Shown: in pieces, positions 19,858 through 29,509 of the stretch
Numbering within the stretch: the first letter of the stretch is position 1
How the letters are laid out: the number at the start of each line of letters is the position of its first letter
NCBI GenBank assembly: GCA_047602055.1
Contig: JASGIG010000001.1
Location: forward strand, 1,178,001-1,242,000
Length of the DNA: 64,000 nucleotides
Reading direction: 5' to 3'
Origin: JAODBQ01 sp047602055
GTDB lineage: Bacteria; Actinomycetota; Acidimicrobiia; Acidimicrobiales; Ilumatobacteraceae
Notes under the pieces: model-generated
Databases searched by the model: none
Seen by the model: only the letters and a program-made list of their open reading frames with translations
Told to the model about the DNA's origin: nothing
Program-made: the position numbers and the translations under genes

Positions 19858-20793
19858 TCAGAGTCGGCGTAGCGCGACGTCCGTCACGCGGTGGTCGCGG
19901 CCCTTGCGCAACAGGAGGCTGGCGCGCGACTTGGTCGGCTCGATGTTCTCCTTGAGGTTCTTGCCGTTGATCCCGTGCCAGATGCCGCGGGCCACCTCGA
20001 TCGCCTGCTCCTCGCTCAGCGCGGCGTAGTGGCGGAAGAACGAGTCGGGGTCGTGGAAGACGGTCTCGCGCAGGCGCTGGAAGCGTCGCACGTACCACTC
20101 CTCGATGTCGGCCTCGTCGGCGTCGATGTAGATGCTGAAGTCGAAGTAGTCGCTGACGAACTCGCTGGCGACGTCCAGGTCGCCGACCTGCAGGACGTTG
20201 AGCCCTTCGAGGATCAGGATGTCCGGCTGCGCGACGGTGACCGTCTCGCCGGGGACGATGTCGTAGACGACGTGGCTGTAGACGGGCGCCTGGACCTCGG
20301 GCACGCCGCTCTTCACGTCGCGCAGCACCTGCAGCAGGCGGCGGGTGTCGTAGCTCTCGGGGAAGCCCTTGCGGTTCATGATGCCGCGCTCGTCGAGCAC
20401 GTGGTTCGGGTACAGGAACCCGTCGGTGGTGACCAGCTCGACCCGGGGGTGGTCCGGCCAGCGGGCCAGCAGCGCCTGGAGGATGCGGGCGAACGTGCTC
20501 TTGCCGACGGCGACGCTGCCGGCGACGCCGATCACGTAGGGCACCTTGCTCGACAGCGTGCCGAGGAACGCCGCCGACAGCTTGTGCAGGTTCTGCGCGG
20601 CCGCGACGTACATGTTCAGCAGGCGGGTGAGCGGCAGGTAGACGGCGGTGACCTCGTCGAGGTCGATGCGCTCGTTGATGCCGCGCAGCGACTCGAGGTC
20701 GTGCTCGCGCAGCGTCAGCGGCGTCGCCGCCCGCAGCGCCGCCCAGTCGTCACGGGAGAACGTCAGATATCGGCCACCAGCCGCGTCCTGCAC
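19858..20793 (-). CDS. coaA: Type I pantothenate kinase
   Basis: CoaA phosphorylates pantothenate, the first step of coenzyme A synthesis. It is 311 residues, the usual length. The P-loop is GVAGSVAVGKSTFARIL; further family motifs are TTDGFLYPN, GFPESYDTRRLL, EVQAPVYSHVVYDI and DFSIYIDADE; C-terminus RASLLLRKGRDHRV. GTG 20793 starts VQDAAGGRYLTFSRDDW, the usual N-terminus, and is supported by a TAGGGT box 8 nt upstream. Divergent from a DNA methyltransferase 24 bp away. Confidence 0.95.
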   Translation of the reverse strand: MQDAAGGRYLTFSRDDWAALRAATPLTLREHDLESLRGINERIDLDEVTAVYLPLTRLLNMYVAAAQNLHKLSAAFLGTLSSKVPYVIGVAGSVAVGKSTFARILQALLARWPDHPRVELVTTDGFLYPNHVLDERGIMNRKGFPESYDTRRLLQVLRDVKSGVPEVQAPVYSHVVYDIVPGETVTVAQPDILILEGLNVLQVGDLDVASEFVSDYFDFSIYIDADEADIEEWYVRRFQRLRETVFHDPDSFFRHYAALSEEQAIEVARGIWHGINGKNLKENIEPTKSRASLLLRKGRDHRVTDVALRRL

Positions 20794-20801
20794 GAGGCGC
20801 G

Positions 20802-20811
20802 ACCCTAGGCT
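20802..20811. promoter_or_regulatory. Overlapping divergent -10 boxes of coaA and the methyltransferase
   Basis: TAGGGT (minus strand, 20807-20802) lies 8 nt before GTG 20793, and TAGGCT (plus strand, 20806-20811) lies 6 nt before GTG 20818. They share a central CCTAGG palindrome. The two start codons are only 24 bp apart, so both transcripts must be leaderless or nearly so. Confidence 0.55.
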
Positions 20812-20817
20812 CGGCCC

Positions 20818-22107
20818 GTGCCGGCGTCCCAACGTAAGCGCCTCGGCGCCTGGTACACGCCGCCGGCGCTGGTCGACGCGGTGGTCGGGGCGCTGGACCT
20901 CGCCGGGGTCGTCGCCTCGTGTGACTCGCGCCCGGTGCGGGTGCTCGACCCGGCGTGCGGCGACGGCCGGTTCCTCACCGCCGTGGGCTCGGCGCTGGCG
21001 TCGATCGGTGCGGCGGCATCGCTGGTGGGAGTGGACATCGACCCCGGTGCGGGCGCGACCTGGTGCGCCGATGCGCTCGCGTTGGATTGGGACGAGGCGT
21101 CGTTCGACGTCGTCGTCGGCAACCCGCCGTTCCTCAACCAGCTGGCGCGAGCGACCTCGCGGGGTGGGTCGTCGCGTTGGGGCGGCGGCCCGTACGCCGA
21201 CACTGCGGCCGAGTTCCTCGCGCTCGCCGCGCACGTCGTGCGCCCGGGTGGCGCCGTCGGGCTGGTGCTGCCGCAGTCGGTGCTGGCGGCGCGCGACGCG
21301 GCGGCGATCAGGGCTCGGGTCGACTCGGCGATGGCGCTGCGATGGTGCTGGTGGTCGGGTGACGAGCCGATGTTCGACGCGGCGGTGGACACGTGGGCCG
21401 GGGTGTGGTCGGCCGGCGGCATGGCGGGTCCGGTGGCGCGTTGCCGCGGGGCGTCGTTCACGTCCGTGTCGTCGATGCCGATACCGGTGCCGGTGCCGGG
21501 CGCTGTCGCGTCAGCGCCGCAGACCGTGCAGCTGTCGCTCCCCCTGCCGTCGTCGCCGAGTGGTACGTCGTGGTCGTGGACCATGGCCGACGCCGACGCG
21601 CCGGCAGTCGACGCGGATGCGCCGCGCCTCGGTTCGATCGCGTCGTTCGCCGTCGACTTCCGCGACGTGTACTACGGCCTCGTCGACGCGGTGACCGACG
21701 ACGGCGACGGCCCGCCGCTGGTGACCTGTGGGCTGATCGATCCGGGGTCGTGTGCGTGGGGCGAACGTCCGGTGCGCTTCGCCAAGCGCCGATGGGCGGC
21801 GCCGCGGGTGGCGCTCGACCGCCTGTCGCCGGCGATGCGCCGCTGGGCCGAGCGCCGGCTCGTCCCCAAGATCCTCGTCGCCAACCAGACCGCGACGATC
21901 GAGGCGGTGCACGACCCGGCAGGCGAGTGGTTGCCCGGCGTCCCGGTGCTGACGTGCACGACGGACGATCCCGGGCGGGTGCTCGACGTGCTGGCATCGC
22001 CGGCGGCGACCGCATGGGTGCGCCACCACGCCGCCGGCTCCGGACTCGGTGCCAACGTCGTCCGCCTCACTCCCGCCCTGCTGTCCTCGATCCCGCTGGG
22101 GGCTTGA
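20818..22107 (+). CDS. N6-adenine-type DNA methyltransferase
   Basis: A 429-residue amino-methyltransferase: LGAWYTPPALVDAVV at the N-terminus, motif I VRVLDPACGDGRFLTAV, and motif IV FDVVVGNPPFLNQLA (NPPF, typical of adenine-N6 enzymes). The C-terminal half, after an Ala/Pro-rich linker near residues 225-255, is a probable target-recognition region. No restriction endonuclease or specificity subunit adjoins it, so it may be an orphan methylase. The GTG start is supported by TAGGCT 6 nt upstream. Confidence 0.78.
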   Translation: MPASQRKRLGAWYTPPALVDAVVGALDLAGVVASCDSRPVRVLDPACGDGRFLTAVGSALASIGAAASLVGVDIDPGAGATWCADALALDWDEASFDVVVGNPPFLNQLARATSRGGSSRWGGGPYADTAAEFLALAAHVVRPGGAVGLVLPQSVLAARDAAAIRARVDSAMALRWCWWSGDEPMFDAAVDTWAGVWSAGGMAGPVARCRGASFTSVSSMPIPVPVPGAVASAPQTVQLSLPLPSSPSGTSWSWTMADADAPAVDADAPRLGSIASFAVDFRDVYYGLVDAVTDDGDGPPLVTCGLIDPGSCAWGERPVRFAKRRWAAPRVALDRLSPAMRRWAERRLVPKILVANQTATIEAVHDPAGEWLPGVPVLTCTTDDPGRVLDVLASPAATAWVRHHAAGSGLGANVVRLTPALLSSIPLGA

Positions 22108-22130
22108 TGTGGCGCCTTCCGTTCGAGCGC

Positions 22131-22267
22131 GTGGGGGTGGTGCGGAGGGGGCGCTCCGCGATCCCCTCCGACGTGCGCCGACTCGCTGTGCGTGAGGCGC
22201 ACTGTCAGCTGGGTGGGGCCGTAGGCCGCTCTTCGAAGCTCGACCGAGATGAGCGAGCGTCGAAACG
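22131..22267 (+). repeat. Dispersed repeat family C, copy 2 (overlaps MATE C-terminus)
   Basis: Starts GTGGGGGTGGTGCGGAGGG and ends GAGCGAGCGTCGAAACG. The minus-strand reading supplies the last ~20 codons and the stop of the MATE gene. Confidence 0.85.
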
Positions 22268-23581
22268 CTCGGTGCGGCGGCCGAGGAGGTGGGTGGTCCA
22301 GCGGCGGGAGCGCCAGCGCAGGCCGTTGACCGCGGCGCGCATCGTCATCCAGGTGAGCTGGGCGGTCCACAGGCCGACGATGCCGAGCACCGGCAGGACC
22401 AGCGTCAGGGCGGCGATCGGCAGGTAGCCGACGAGGTTGAGCACGGCGACGCGGCCGAGGAAGCGTTCGTCGTGGGCGCCGATCAGCGCGCCGTCGAGGG
22501 CGAAGGCGACGGCGCCCGGCAGCTGCATCACGGCGAGGATCACCAGCCCGGCGGTCAGCCGGGAGCGCACCGCCGGGTCGCCGGTGAACAGGTGGGGGAT
22601 CAACGGGCTGGTCGCCGCGAGCACGACGGCCAGGCCGCCGCCGCACCACAGCGACAGGCGGGTGCTGGTGTCGCCGACGCGCACCGCCTGCTCGACGTCG
22701 CCGGCGCCGAGCGCCCCGGCGACGAGCGACTGCGCCGGGATCGCCAGGGCGTCGAGCGCCAGCGCCAGGGCGTTGAACAGCTGGACGAGCACCTGGTTGG
22801 CGGCGAGCGTGGGCGTGTCGATGTGGGCGGCGACGAACGTCGACGTGTTCCACACCGCGTACATCGCCAGCGAGCGCACGGCGAGGTGGCTGCCGGTGAC
22901 GAGCATCGGCCGGTAGCGCGACCACGCCGGCCGGGCGCGAGCGGTGTGCGGCCACAGGATCTTGACGAACCACGCCGCCGCGGCGGCCTGCACGATCACC
23001 GTGCTCCACGCCGAGCCGGCGATGCCGAGGCGCAGGCCGTACACGGCGACCAGCTCGAGCACGAGGTTGGCGACGTTGGCCACGACGACGACGATCAGCG
23101 GCTTGCGCAGGTCGTTGAGGCCGCGCATCACCCCGTGTCCGACGAGGGCGATGAGCACGAAGGGCAGGCCGGTGGCGCTGATCCGCAGGTACAGGACGGC
23201 GTTGTCGAGGACCGCGCCGCGGCCGCCGAGCAGCCAGCACAGCGGATGCGCGGCAAGGGCGACGGCGATGCCGCCGAGCGTGCCGAGGAAGACGGCGAGC
23301 GTCAGCGCGTCGGTGGCCGCCCGCCGGGCGGTCTCGGCCTCGCCGACGCCGTGGGCGAAGGCGACGTCCGGGGTGACGCCGTACTCCAGGAACGTCGCCA
23401 ACGACACGAGCGTGAGCAGCACGGTGGCGGCGATCGCCAATCCGGCGAGGGCGTCGGTGCCGATCCGCCCGACGATCGCCGTGTCGACCAGCACGTACAG
23501 CGGCTCGACGGCGAGCGTCCCCAGCGCCGGGATCGCCAGACGGACGATCCGCCGGTCGAGGTCGTCGAGCAAGATCGGCAC
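22205..23581 (-). CDS. MATE-family multidrug/metabolite antiporter
   Basis: A 458-residue MATE transporter with about twelve membrane segments: IVRLAIPALGTLAVEPLYVL, VDTAIVGRIGTDALAGLAIA and PHLFTGDPAVRSRLTAG are family-typical. It exports drugs or cationic metabolites using an H+ or Na+ gradient. Start GTG 23581 follows a 94-nt leader with strong hairpins. The C-terminal tail, from about TERFDARSSRSSFEERPT, is encoded inside repeat C and is not part of the conserved fold. The map gene precedes it on the same strand. Confidence 0.9.
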   Translation of the reverse strand: MPILLDDLDRRIVRLAIPALGTLAVEPLYVLVDTAIVGRIGTDALAGLAIAATVLLTLVSLATFLEYGVTPDVAFAHGVGEAETARRAATDALTLAVFLGTLGGIAVALAAHPLCWLLGGRGAVLDNAVLYLRISATGLPFVLIALVGHGVMRGLNDLRKPLIVVVVANVANLVLELVAVYGLRLGIAGSAWSTVIVQAAAAAWFVKILWPHTARARPAWSRYRPMLVTGSHLAVRSLAMYAVWNTSTFVAAHIDTPTLAANQVLVQLFNALALALDALAIPAQSLVAGALGAGDVEQAVRVGDTSTRLSLWCGGGLAVVLAATSPLIPHLFTGDPAVRSRLTAGLVILAVMQLPGAVAFALDGALIGAHDERFLGRVAVLNLVGYLPIAALTLVLPVLGIVGLWTAQLTWMTMRAAVNGLRWRSRRWTTHLLGRRTERFDARSSRSSFEERPTAPPS

Positions 23582-23595
23582 GAGGACATCTTGCT

Positions 23596-23668
23596 GGTCG
23601 GCGACAAGCTTGATCCGGCCGACCTTGTCGCGCTCGGACCGGAAACTCCCCGGTCAGGGCGCGACAAG
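23596..23668 (-). promoter_or_regulatory. Structured leader with competing hairpins before the MATE gene
   Basis: Between map and MATE three related arms occur: CTTGTCGCGC / GCGCGACAAG at 23624-23633 and 23659-23668 form a 10-bp stem with an inner ACCGG/CCGGT extension, and GGTCGGC / GCCGACC (23596-23602, 23618-23624) a second stem. GCGACAAG at 23601-23608 can also pair with 23624-23631, so alternative folds exclude each other. Reads like a terminator/attenuator or a regulatory leader; ligand unknown. Confidence 0.5.
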
Positions 23669-23675
23669 AACGGGG

Positions 23676-24659
23676 TCAGCGGGTCCAGGGGGCCGACGGC
23701 GAGGCCGCGCCGGGCGCGGTGAGCACGTCGAAGCCGTCGTCGGTGACGAGGATCGTGTGCTCGAACTGGGCGGTGCGCTTGCCGTCGGCGGTGACCGCGG
23801 TCCAGTCGTCGTCGAAGACCATCTTGTGCTGCCACGTGCCGAGCGTGATCATCGGCTCGATCGTGAAGGTCATCCCGGGGCGCATGATCATGCTGGCCCG
23901 CTCGTCGTAGTAGTGCAGCACCTGGATGTCGCCGTGGAACAGCTCGCCGATGCCGTGCCCGATGAACGCCCGGACCACGCCGTAGCGGTGCTTCTTGGCG
24001 TGGTTCTCGATCGCCCGGCCGATGTCGCTGAGCGGCCGGCCCGGCACGACGGCCTCGATGCCGTGCCACATGCACTCCTCGGTGACCTTCACCAGGTCCT
24101 GGCTGACCGGGTCGACGGTGCCGACGAGGAACGTCGCGTTCGTGTCGCCGTGCACGCCGCCGATGTAGGTGGTGACGTCGAGGTTGACGATGTCGCCGTC
24201 CTGCAGCGGGCGGGAGTCGGGGATGCCGTGGCAGATCACCTCGTTGACCGACGTGCACACGCTCTTGGGGTAGCCGTTGTAGTTCAGCGGGCTCGGGTAG
24301 GCGTTGCGCTCGATGCACAGGTCGTGGACGTGGACGTCGATCTCGTCGGTGGTGACGCCCGGGGCGACCCGCTCGCCGGCGAGGCGCAGCACCTCGGCAG
24401 CGACGGCACCAGCGTGGCGCATCCGCTCGATGGTCTCCGGGGTCTTCACCCGCGGCTCGGGCCAGCGCTCGACGATCCCGGTGTCGGCGTACGGCGGCCG
24501 AGCGATGTGCTCGGGCACCGACCGCCGCGGCGAGACCACGCCCTGCAGGACCCGCCCCTCGAGCGGCTTGTGGCAGCGCTTGTACTTGCGCCCGCTGCCG
24601 CACCAGCACGGCTCGTTGGCCTGGGGGAGCACGGCGGGCGGTTGAGCGCTCTGCAACAT
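23676..24659 (-). CDS. map: Methionine aminopeptidase with N-terminal SEC-C zinc motif
   Basis: Removes the initiator Met from nascent proteins. A 327-residue type Ic enzyme: the N-terminal zinc motif PCWCGSGRKYKRCH is near residues 17-30. Metal ligands sit in VNLDVTTYIGGVHGDTNATF, IGHGIGELFH, TIEPMITLG and QFEHTILVT. ATG 24659 is supported by a perfect TACAAT 8 nt upstream, suggesting leaderless transcription. Preceded by a family A hairpin pair and followed by the structured MATE leader. Confidence 0.95.
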   Translation of the reverse strand: MLQSAQPPAVLPQANEPCWCGSGRKYKRCHKPLEGRVLQGVVSPRRSVPEHIARPPYADTGIVERWPEPRVKTPETIERMRHAGAVAAEVLRLAGERVAPGVTTDEIDVHVHDLCIERNAYPSPLNYNGYPKSVCTSVNEVICHGIPDSRPLQDGDIVNLDVTTYIGGVHGDTNATFLVGTVDPVSQDLVKVTEECMWHGIEAVVPGRPLSDIGRAIENHAKKHRYGVVRAFIGHGIGELFHGDIQVLHYYDERASMIMRPGMTFTIEPMITLGTWQHKMVFDDDWTAVTADGKRTAQFEHTILVTDDGFDVLTAPGAASPSAPWTR

Positions 24660-24667
24660 CGCCGCGG

Positions 24668-24673
24668 ATTGTA
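24668..24673 (-). promoter_or_regulatory. Probable leaderless -10 box (TACAAT) of map
   Basis: Minus-strand TACAAT, 8 nt before ATG 24659; consensus hexamer, no ribosome site between. Confidence 0.5.
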
Positions 24674-24711
24674 CCGACCCCGCGATTCCGCCCTGCCGGC
24701 GGGGCGTCGGC

Positions 24712-24817
24712 GCGATTCGAGATGTGCCGTCCCCGTGCGCACATCTCGAATCGGGCTGAGTGGGGGTGTGGGTGCGATGTGAGATGTGCGGTGCCGGTGC
24801 GCACATCTCGAATCGCA
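24712..24817. repeat. Family A hairpin repeat, tandem pair 2
   Basis: Unit 1 has arms GATTCGAGATGTGC / GCACATCTCGAATC. Unit 2, 60 bp on, has GATGTGAGATGTGCG / CGCACATCTCGAATC. Lies between the eccC stop and the map start, 50-160 nt upstream of map. Confidence 0.9.
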
Positions 24818-24913
24818 CTGCTTGCCGCGCGAGCCGGGAGCGAGCATCAGCGAGCGGGCCGCTTCGGCCCGTACGAGGCTGGTACTGGGCGCACCCGGCG
24901 GCGCGACCGCCAC

Positions 24914-24994
24914 GGAGCCCGCCGGACGGGTCGGCCGGAGGCCGACCGTCAAGCACGGAGCCCGCCGGACAGGTCGGCCGGAGGCCGACCATCG
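24914..24994. repeat. Tandem repeat (family D), two ~40-bp units
   Basis: Two nearly identical units, each GGAGCCCGCCGGACGGGTCG (or ACAGG variant) followed by GCCGGAGGCCGACC. Each unit holds two small hairpins: CCCG/CGGG and GGTCGGCC/GGCCGACC. The second unit encodes the last residues of EccC. A single related unit is at about 8691-8722 after the ligase stop. Confidence 0.75.
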
Positions 24995-27900
24995 GGCACG
25001 TTCCGACCATCGAGGTGCGGCACCTGGATCGGGACGGGTTCGCCGCCGACGACGAGGAGGCCTCGGCCGGGGCGGGGGTTGAGCAGGGCGTCGGCGGGGA
25101 CCCGCTTGAGGCCGACGGCGTTGCCGTCGTAGTTGCCGCTCGGGGCGAGCACGATCCCCGCCCGCGACACGGGCAGCGGGCGCAGCATCCCGGTGCGGCT
25201 GTCGAGGAGGTCGGGCGCCCCGGAGACGACCATCAGCACCCGGGCGCGCTGGTCGGCGGCGGCCTCGATGCAATCGCCGTCGGGCAGGCGCCGCAGGTCG
25301 TCGTAGAGGACGACCACCCGGCCAGGGGTCTCGGCGAGCGCCGCCGCGACCTGGCCGGGTGTGACCCGCCGTCCGAGCGCCGGGTCGTCGCTGGTCGACA
25401 GCGGCGAGCGGCGCGAGAGCGCGACGTTGAGCACCGCATGGCCCTGGCCGGCGGCGAGGCGGGCGATGGCGTGCAGCGTGGCGCTGCGCCCCGAGCGCGG
25501 CCCGCCGACGACGGAGAACACCGGGCCGTCGTCCTCCGCGTCGATCCACAGCCAGCCGCCGTCCTCGGTGTCGATGCCGACGGGGACGGGCACGACCAGG
25601 TGCGCCGGTGGGGTCAGCGCGCCGAGCGGCGCGGCGCTCCACGGCATGGGCCACGTGATGTCGGCGAAGACCTTCGGGGGCCGGGCGACGGCCGCCGGCA
25701 GCCGCCCGGCGATCGCCCGGACCATCGCGCCCTCGGGCTCGTCCGGCGCGGCGAGCTGGGCGAACTGGACGAGCCGCCCGGTGCTCGTCTCGACGGCGCG
25801 GCGGGGGATCAGCAGGTCGGCGCGTGCCGACTTCGGGGCGCCGAGGCCGCTGTACTCGCCGGGGTCGGCGAGCTGGAACACGAATCGCCGCTCGATGTTC
25901 GTGCCGAGGCGGTGGGCGACGATCCTCGGCAGCCCGGCGAGCACGATCTGGACGCGCACCCCGATCGCCTCGGTCATCAGCGAGACCAGCGGGCCGAGCA
26001 GGTTGCTGGTGGGTCCGTCGCTCGTGCTCAGCAGACGGTCGGCGCCGCTGACCAGCAGGACGATCTGCGGCGGCAGCTCGCCGCCGAGCGCGGCATGCTC
26101 CCACACCGTCGAGCTGCCCGACGTGGCCACGGCGGCCTTGCGCTCGGCGACGACCTGCGTCAGCCAGCGCAGCATCCGCAGCGCGAGGTTGTCGTTGCGC
26201 ACGGCGATGCCGCCGCAGTGCGGCAGCTCGCCGAGCTGCGACAGGCTGCGCCCGATCAGGTCGATGCCGTAGACGTGCACGTCGTCGGCGGTGCGGCCGA
26301 CGGCGAGGGCGGTGGCGTACGTCGTCAGGATCTCCGGCAGCGGCGCGCTCGGACCGCCGAGCAGGGCGACCTGCTGGTCCCGCTCGGAGAACGTGCACAA
26401 CCCGCGGCGCTGCTGCTCGGGCAGGTCGCTGACGCCGACCGCGGTGACGGCTGCGGGCACGCGGCCGCCGAGTGACAGCAGGCTGATCCGCTCGGGGAGC
26501 GAAGCTGGCCAGGGCACCGCGCTGCGCTGCCAACCGGTCGCCTCGGCGGCCGCACGGATCGACTGGAGGATGACGTACATGTCGGTCTCCTCGACCGGCA
26601 CGTCCTCCGGGCGGCTCTCCGGTGGCGCCGTCGACAGCACCGAGAACGGGACGAGCCGCGCCGTCACCGGCGTCGACGAGCCGGCGAGGTCGCGCCGCCG
26701 GCCGGCGACGCGGGCTGTCTGGAACTCGACGAGATCCCTGCCGTGGAAGCGGGCGTAGGCGCGGCCGACGTTGCGGTCGGCGATCGTCGCGGCGACGCCG
26801 GAGTCGAGCACGGCCTTGGAGTGCGCCGGCTTCTGCACCCGCAGGCACACCCGCATCCCGGCGTTGGCGTCGATCTGCGCCGGCAGGTTGCCGTCGAAGT
26901 TCTGGGTGACCAGCAGCAGGTGCAGGCCGAGGGCGCGGCCGATGCGGGTGATCGACTCCAGCTCCTTGAGCTGCTCGCGCCCGCCCTCGCTGGCCAGCAG
27001 CTCGCCGAACTCGTCGACGACGACGAGCAGCCGCGGCAGCGGCGGCAACTCCGGCTTCGAAGCCCGGGCCAGCCGGTACGAGTCGACGTTGCTCGCGCCG
27101 GCGGAGGCGAGCAGGTCCTGGCGGCGCATCGACTCCGCCTTGAGCAGCACGATCGTCCGCTTGAACTGCTCGATGTCGAGGTTGGTGGCGACGTCGATGA
27201 CGTGCGGCAGCGGCTTGACCGCCTCGTGGTCGACGCCGCCCTTGAAGTCGACGATGACGATCGACAGGTCGTCGGGGTGGTTGTTCAGCGCCAGCCCGCA
27301 GAACAGCGTCTTCAGGAACTCGGTCTTGCCGGACCCCGACGTGCCGCCGACGAGGCCGTGCGGGCCGTCGCGCACGAGGTCGACGACCATCGTCGTGCCC
27401 GTGGCCGCGCCGACGGGGACGGCGGTGCGTGGCCCGATCGTGTCCCACCGCAGGCGAACGGCGTCGGGCGTCAGCGCGCCGTCCGACTCGATGAGATCGA
27501 CGAGGTGGACGACGTCGCCGGCGATGCCCTGCTCGTCGCTGATCGTCGGCCGCAGCCCGGCCAGGCGCCGCGCTGCGGCCTCGCCGACGTCGGCAGCGAC
27601 GGCGGCGACGATCACCCCGTCGAGGCGCGGCTGGTGGCGGCTCTGGAACGTGCAGCGGTCGGCGGCGTCGTCGGTCGACGGGATCGTCAGCGTCGCCCCG
27701 ACGCCCTCGGGCGACAGGCGCTCGTCGACGGTGACGGCGACGATGCCGTTCGCCGGGCCGTGGACGAGCAGCTCGGTCAGCTCCTCAGGCGTGAGCAGCT
27801 CGGTGTCGTCGACGACCACGACGTGGATCGGCAGCGGCACCTTCTTGTCGGCCGTGGCGAACTCGCGACGGGTGTCGAGCAGCTGGCTGATCGTCGTGAA

Positions 27901-29275
27901 CAGCGGGCCGCGGGTGTCGCGGTCGGGGGCGATGCGGCAACCCTGCTCGCCCTGGAACGTGTGCGGCAGCCAGCGGGCGAAGCCCCAGTCGTCGCCGTCG
28001 GGGTCGTCGCACAGCACGGTGAGGCGGACGTCGGCGGGCGAGTGCGTGGCGGCCAGGCCGAGGACGATGCCGCGTGCCGCGGCGCGCGCCGAGCGCGGCT
28101 CGCCGACGATCGCCAGCGACCCGGTGGTCGACAGGTTCGTGCGCACCGGCGTGCCCCAGCGCAGGTCGGTGAGCGTCACGCCCTCCGGTGGCTTGGACTC
28201 GATGGCCGACGGCAGGACGGCGAGGCTGACGGCGACGTCGAGGAAGTCGGCGTCGCTCGGCGACCGCTCCCACAGCCGCCCGGCGCGCAGCGCCATCTCG
28301 AACGGGGCGACACCGCCGACCGGCGTGGCCGCCCGCCGCCGCCGTCGCTCGGCGCGGCGCAGCTCGGTGCAGCTCGGTCGTGTAGCGGTCGAGCTCGGCG
28401 AGGTACTTGGCGTGGGCCGTCTCGTGGCGCCTGGCCTGGCGGCGATGCCGCTTGAGCGCGTCGTAGGTGAAGACGATCGGGGCGATCGCCATGATCAGCA
28501 GGAAGATCCACCGCCCGGTGATCAGCGCGAAGCCGGCGCCGCTGACGAGCGGGATGACCGAGCGCCACCACATGTTCGAGCTGTCGGCCTTCTCCGGCTC
28601 GCGGGCGGTCGGTGCGTCGACGCGGTCGGGCAGGCCGGGCAGGGCGCGGCGGTACTGGCGCGGCAGGACGGCGGCGCCGCCCTCGGGCTCGCCGAGCACG
28701 GCGAGGTCGTCGCCGTCGACGGTGACGACGGCGAGCACCGAGCTGCCGGCCTGCACGTAGCCGCCGCGTTCGAGCGGGGTCGGGTCGTGCACCTCGTCCT
28801 GCTCGACGAACGTCCCGTTCGTGCTGCCGGCATCGCTGACGAGGACGCTGCCGTCGTCTCGGCCGTCGTCCTCCCGGGTCAGCTCGAAGACGCAGTGCCG
28901 AGCCGACAGCAGTGGATCGGCCAGGCGCATGCCGTCGGCGTCGCGGCCGACGACCAGCCGCTGGCCGGGGGCGAGGCGCCGCCAGCGGCCGGCGTCGGGA
29001 CCGGCGACGGCGACGACGTACGTACCGATGCCCGGCGCTCCGCCGGGCGTGCCGAGCCGTCCGCACTCGACGACGTCGCCGTGCTCCAGCGCCAGCTCGC
29101 CGACGGTCGTCGCCGACGACAGCGAGCGCCCGCCCACCCCGAGCGGCTTGGCCCGGAACCCGACGGCCTCGATCCCCGCCTCCAGCTGCGCGGTCGGCGA
29201 GCCGTCCTCGGCGGTGACGAACACGTCGTGCAACGTGCCGCGCGGTTCGCGCACCTGCAGCCGGTACGTGCTCAT
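24949..29275 (-). CDS. eccC: EssC/EccC-type type VII secretion ATPase (FHA, FtsK domains), frameshifted
   Basis: Membrane-bound motor ATPase of type VII secretion. ATG 29275, MSTYRLQVREPRGTLHDVF. FHA domain near residues 100-185 (VVGRDADGMRLADPLLSARH, SDAGSTNGTFVEQ); two membrane helices near 245-285; first FtsK ATPase with Walker A GGTSGSGKTEFLKTLF near 645 and LLVVVDEFGELLASEGG; two later degenerate ATPase domains (VVGGPRSGRSATLHAIARL). The frame is broken at 28359-28378, where GCAGCTCGGT occurs twice in tandem; removing one copy restores the frame and gives ~1,438 residues, normal for EssC. The C-terminal tail lies in repeat D. No EccB, D, E or mycosin is nearby. Confidence 0.9.
28359..28378. 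repeat. 10-bp tandem duplication that breaks eccC
   Basis: GCAGCTCGGT twice in direct succession. With one copy the frame runs TTELRRAERRRRAATPVGG into the FtsK half; with two it shifts by one. Confidence 0.85.
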
Positions 29276-29283
29276 CTCTGAGC

Positions 29284-29289
29284 AAGGTA
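29284..29289 (-). promoter_or_regulatory. Probable leaderless -10 box (TACCTT) of eccC
   Basis: Minus-strand TACCTT, 8 nt before ATG 29275. Suggests eccC has its own promoter within the cluster. Confidence 0.35.
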
Positions 29290-29392
29290 CGGATGGCTCC
29301 GACGGGTGGCGACGGGGATCATTCCCCGGCCGATCGCTCCGTCGTTCGGCGGACGTTCTCGTCAGCTCGTTCCTCGAGCGATCGTCGCCGTG

Positions 29393-29495
29393 CGATTCGA
29401 GATGTGCGCACCGGCGTGGTGCATCTCGAATCGCGGTGGGGCGGTTCGGGGTTGAGATGTGAGATGTGCGCACCGGCGCCGCGCATCTCGAATCG
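29393..29495. repeat. Family A hairpin repeat, tandem pair 3
   Basis: Unit 1 GATTCGAGATGTGC with right arm GCATCTCGAATC; unit 2, 59 bp on, GATGTGAGATGTGCGC / GCGCATCTCGAATC. Occupies much of the 234-bp gap between the FHA gene stop and the eccC start. Confidence 0.9.
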
Positions 29496-29509
29496 CGGTG
29501 GGAGCGGGA

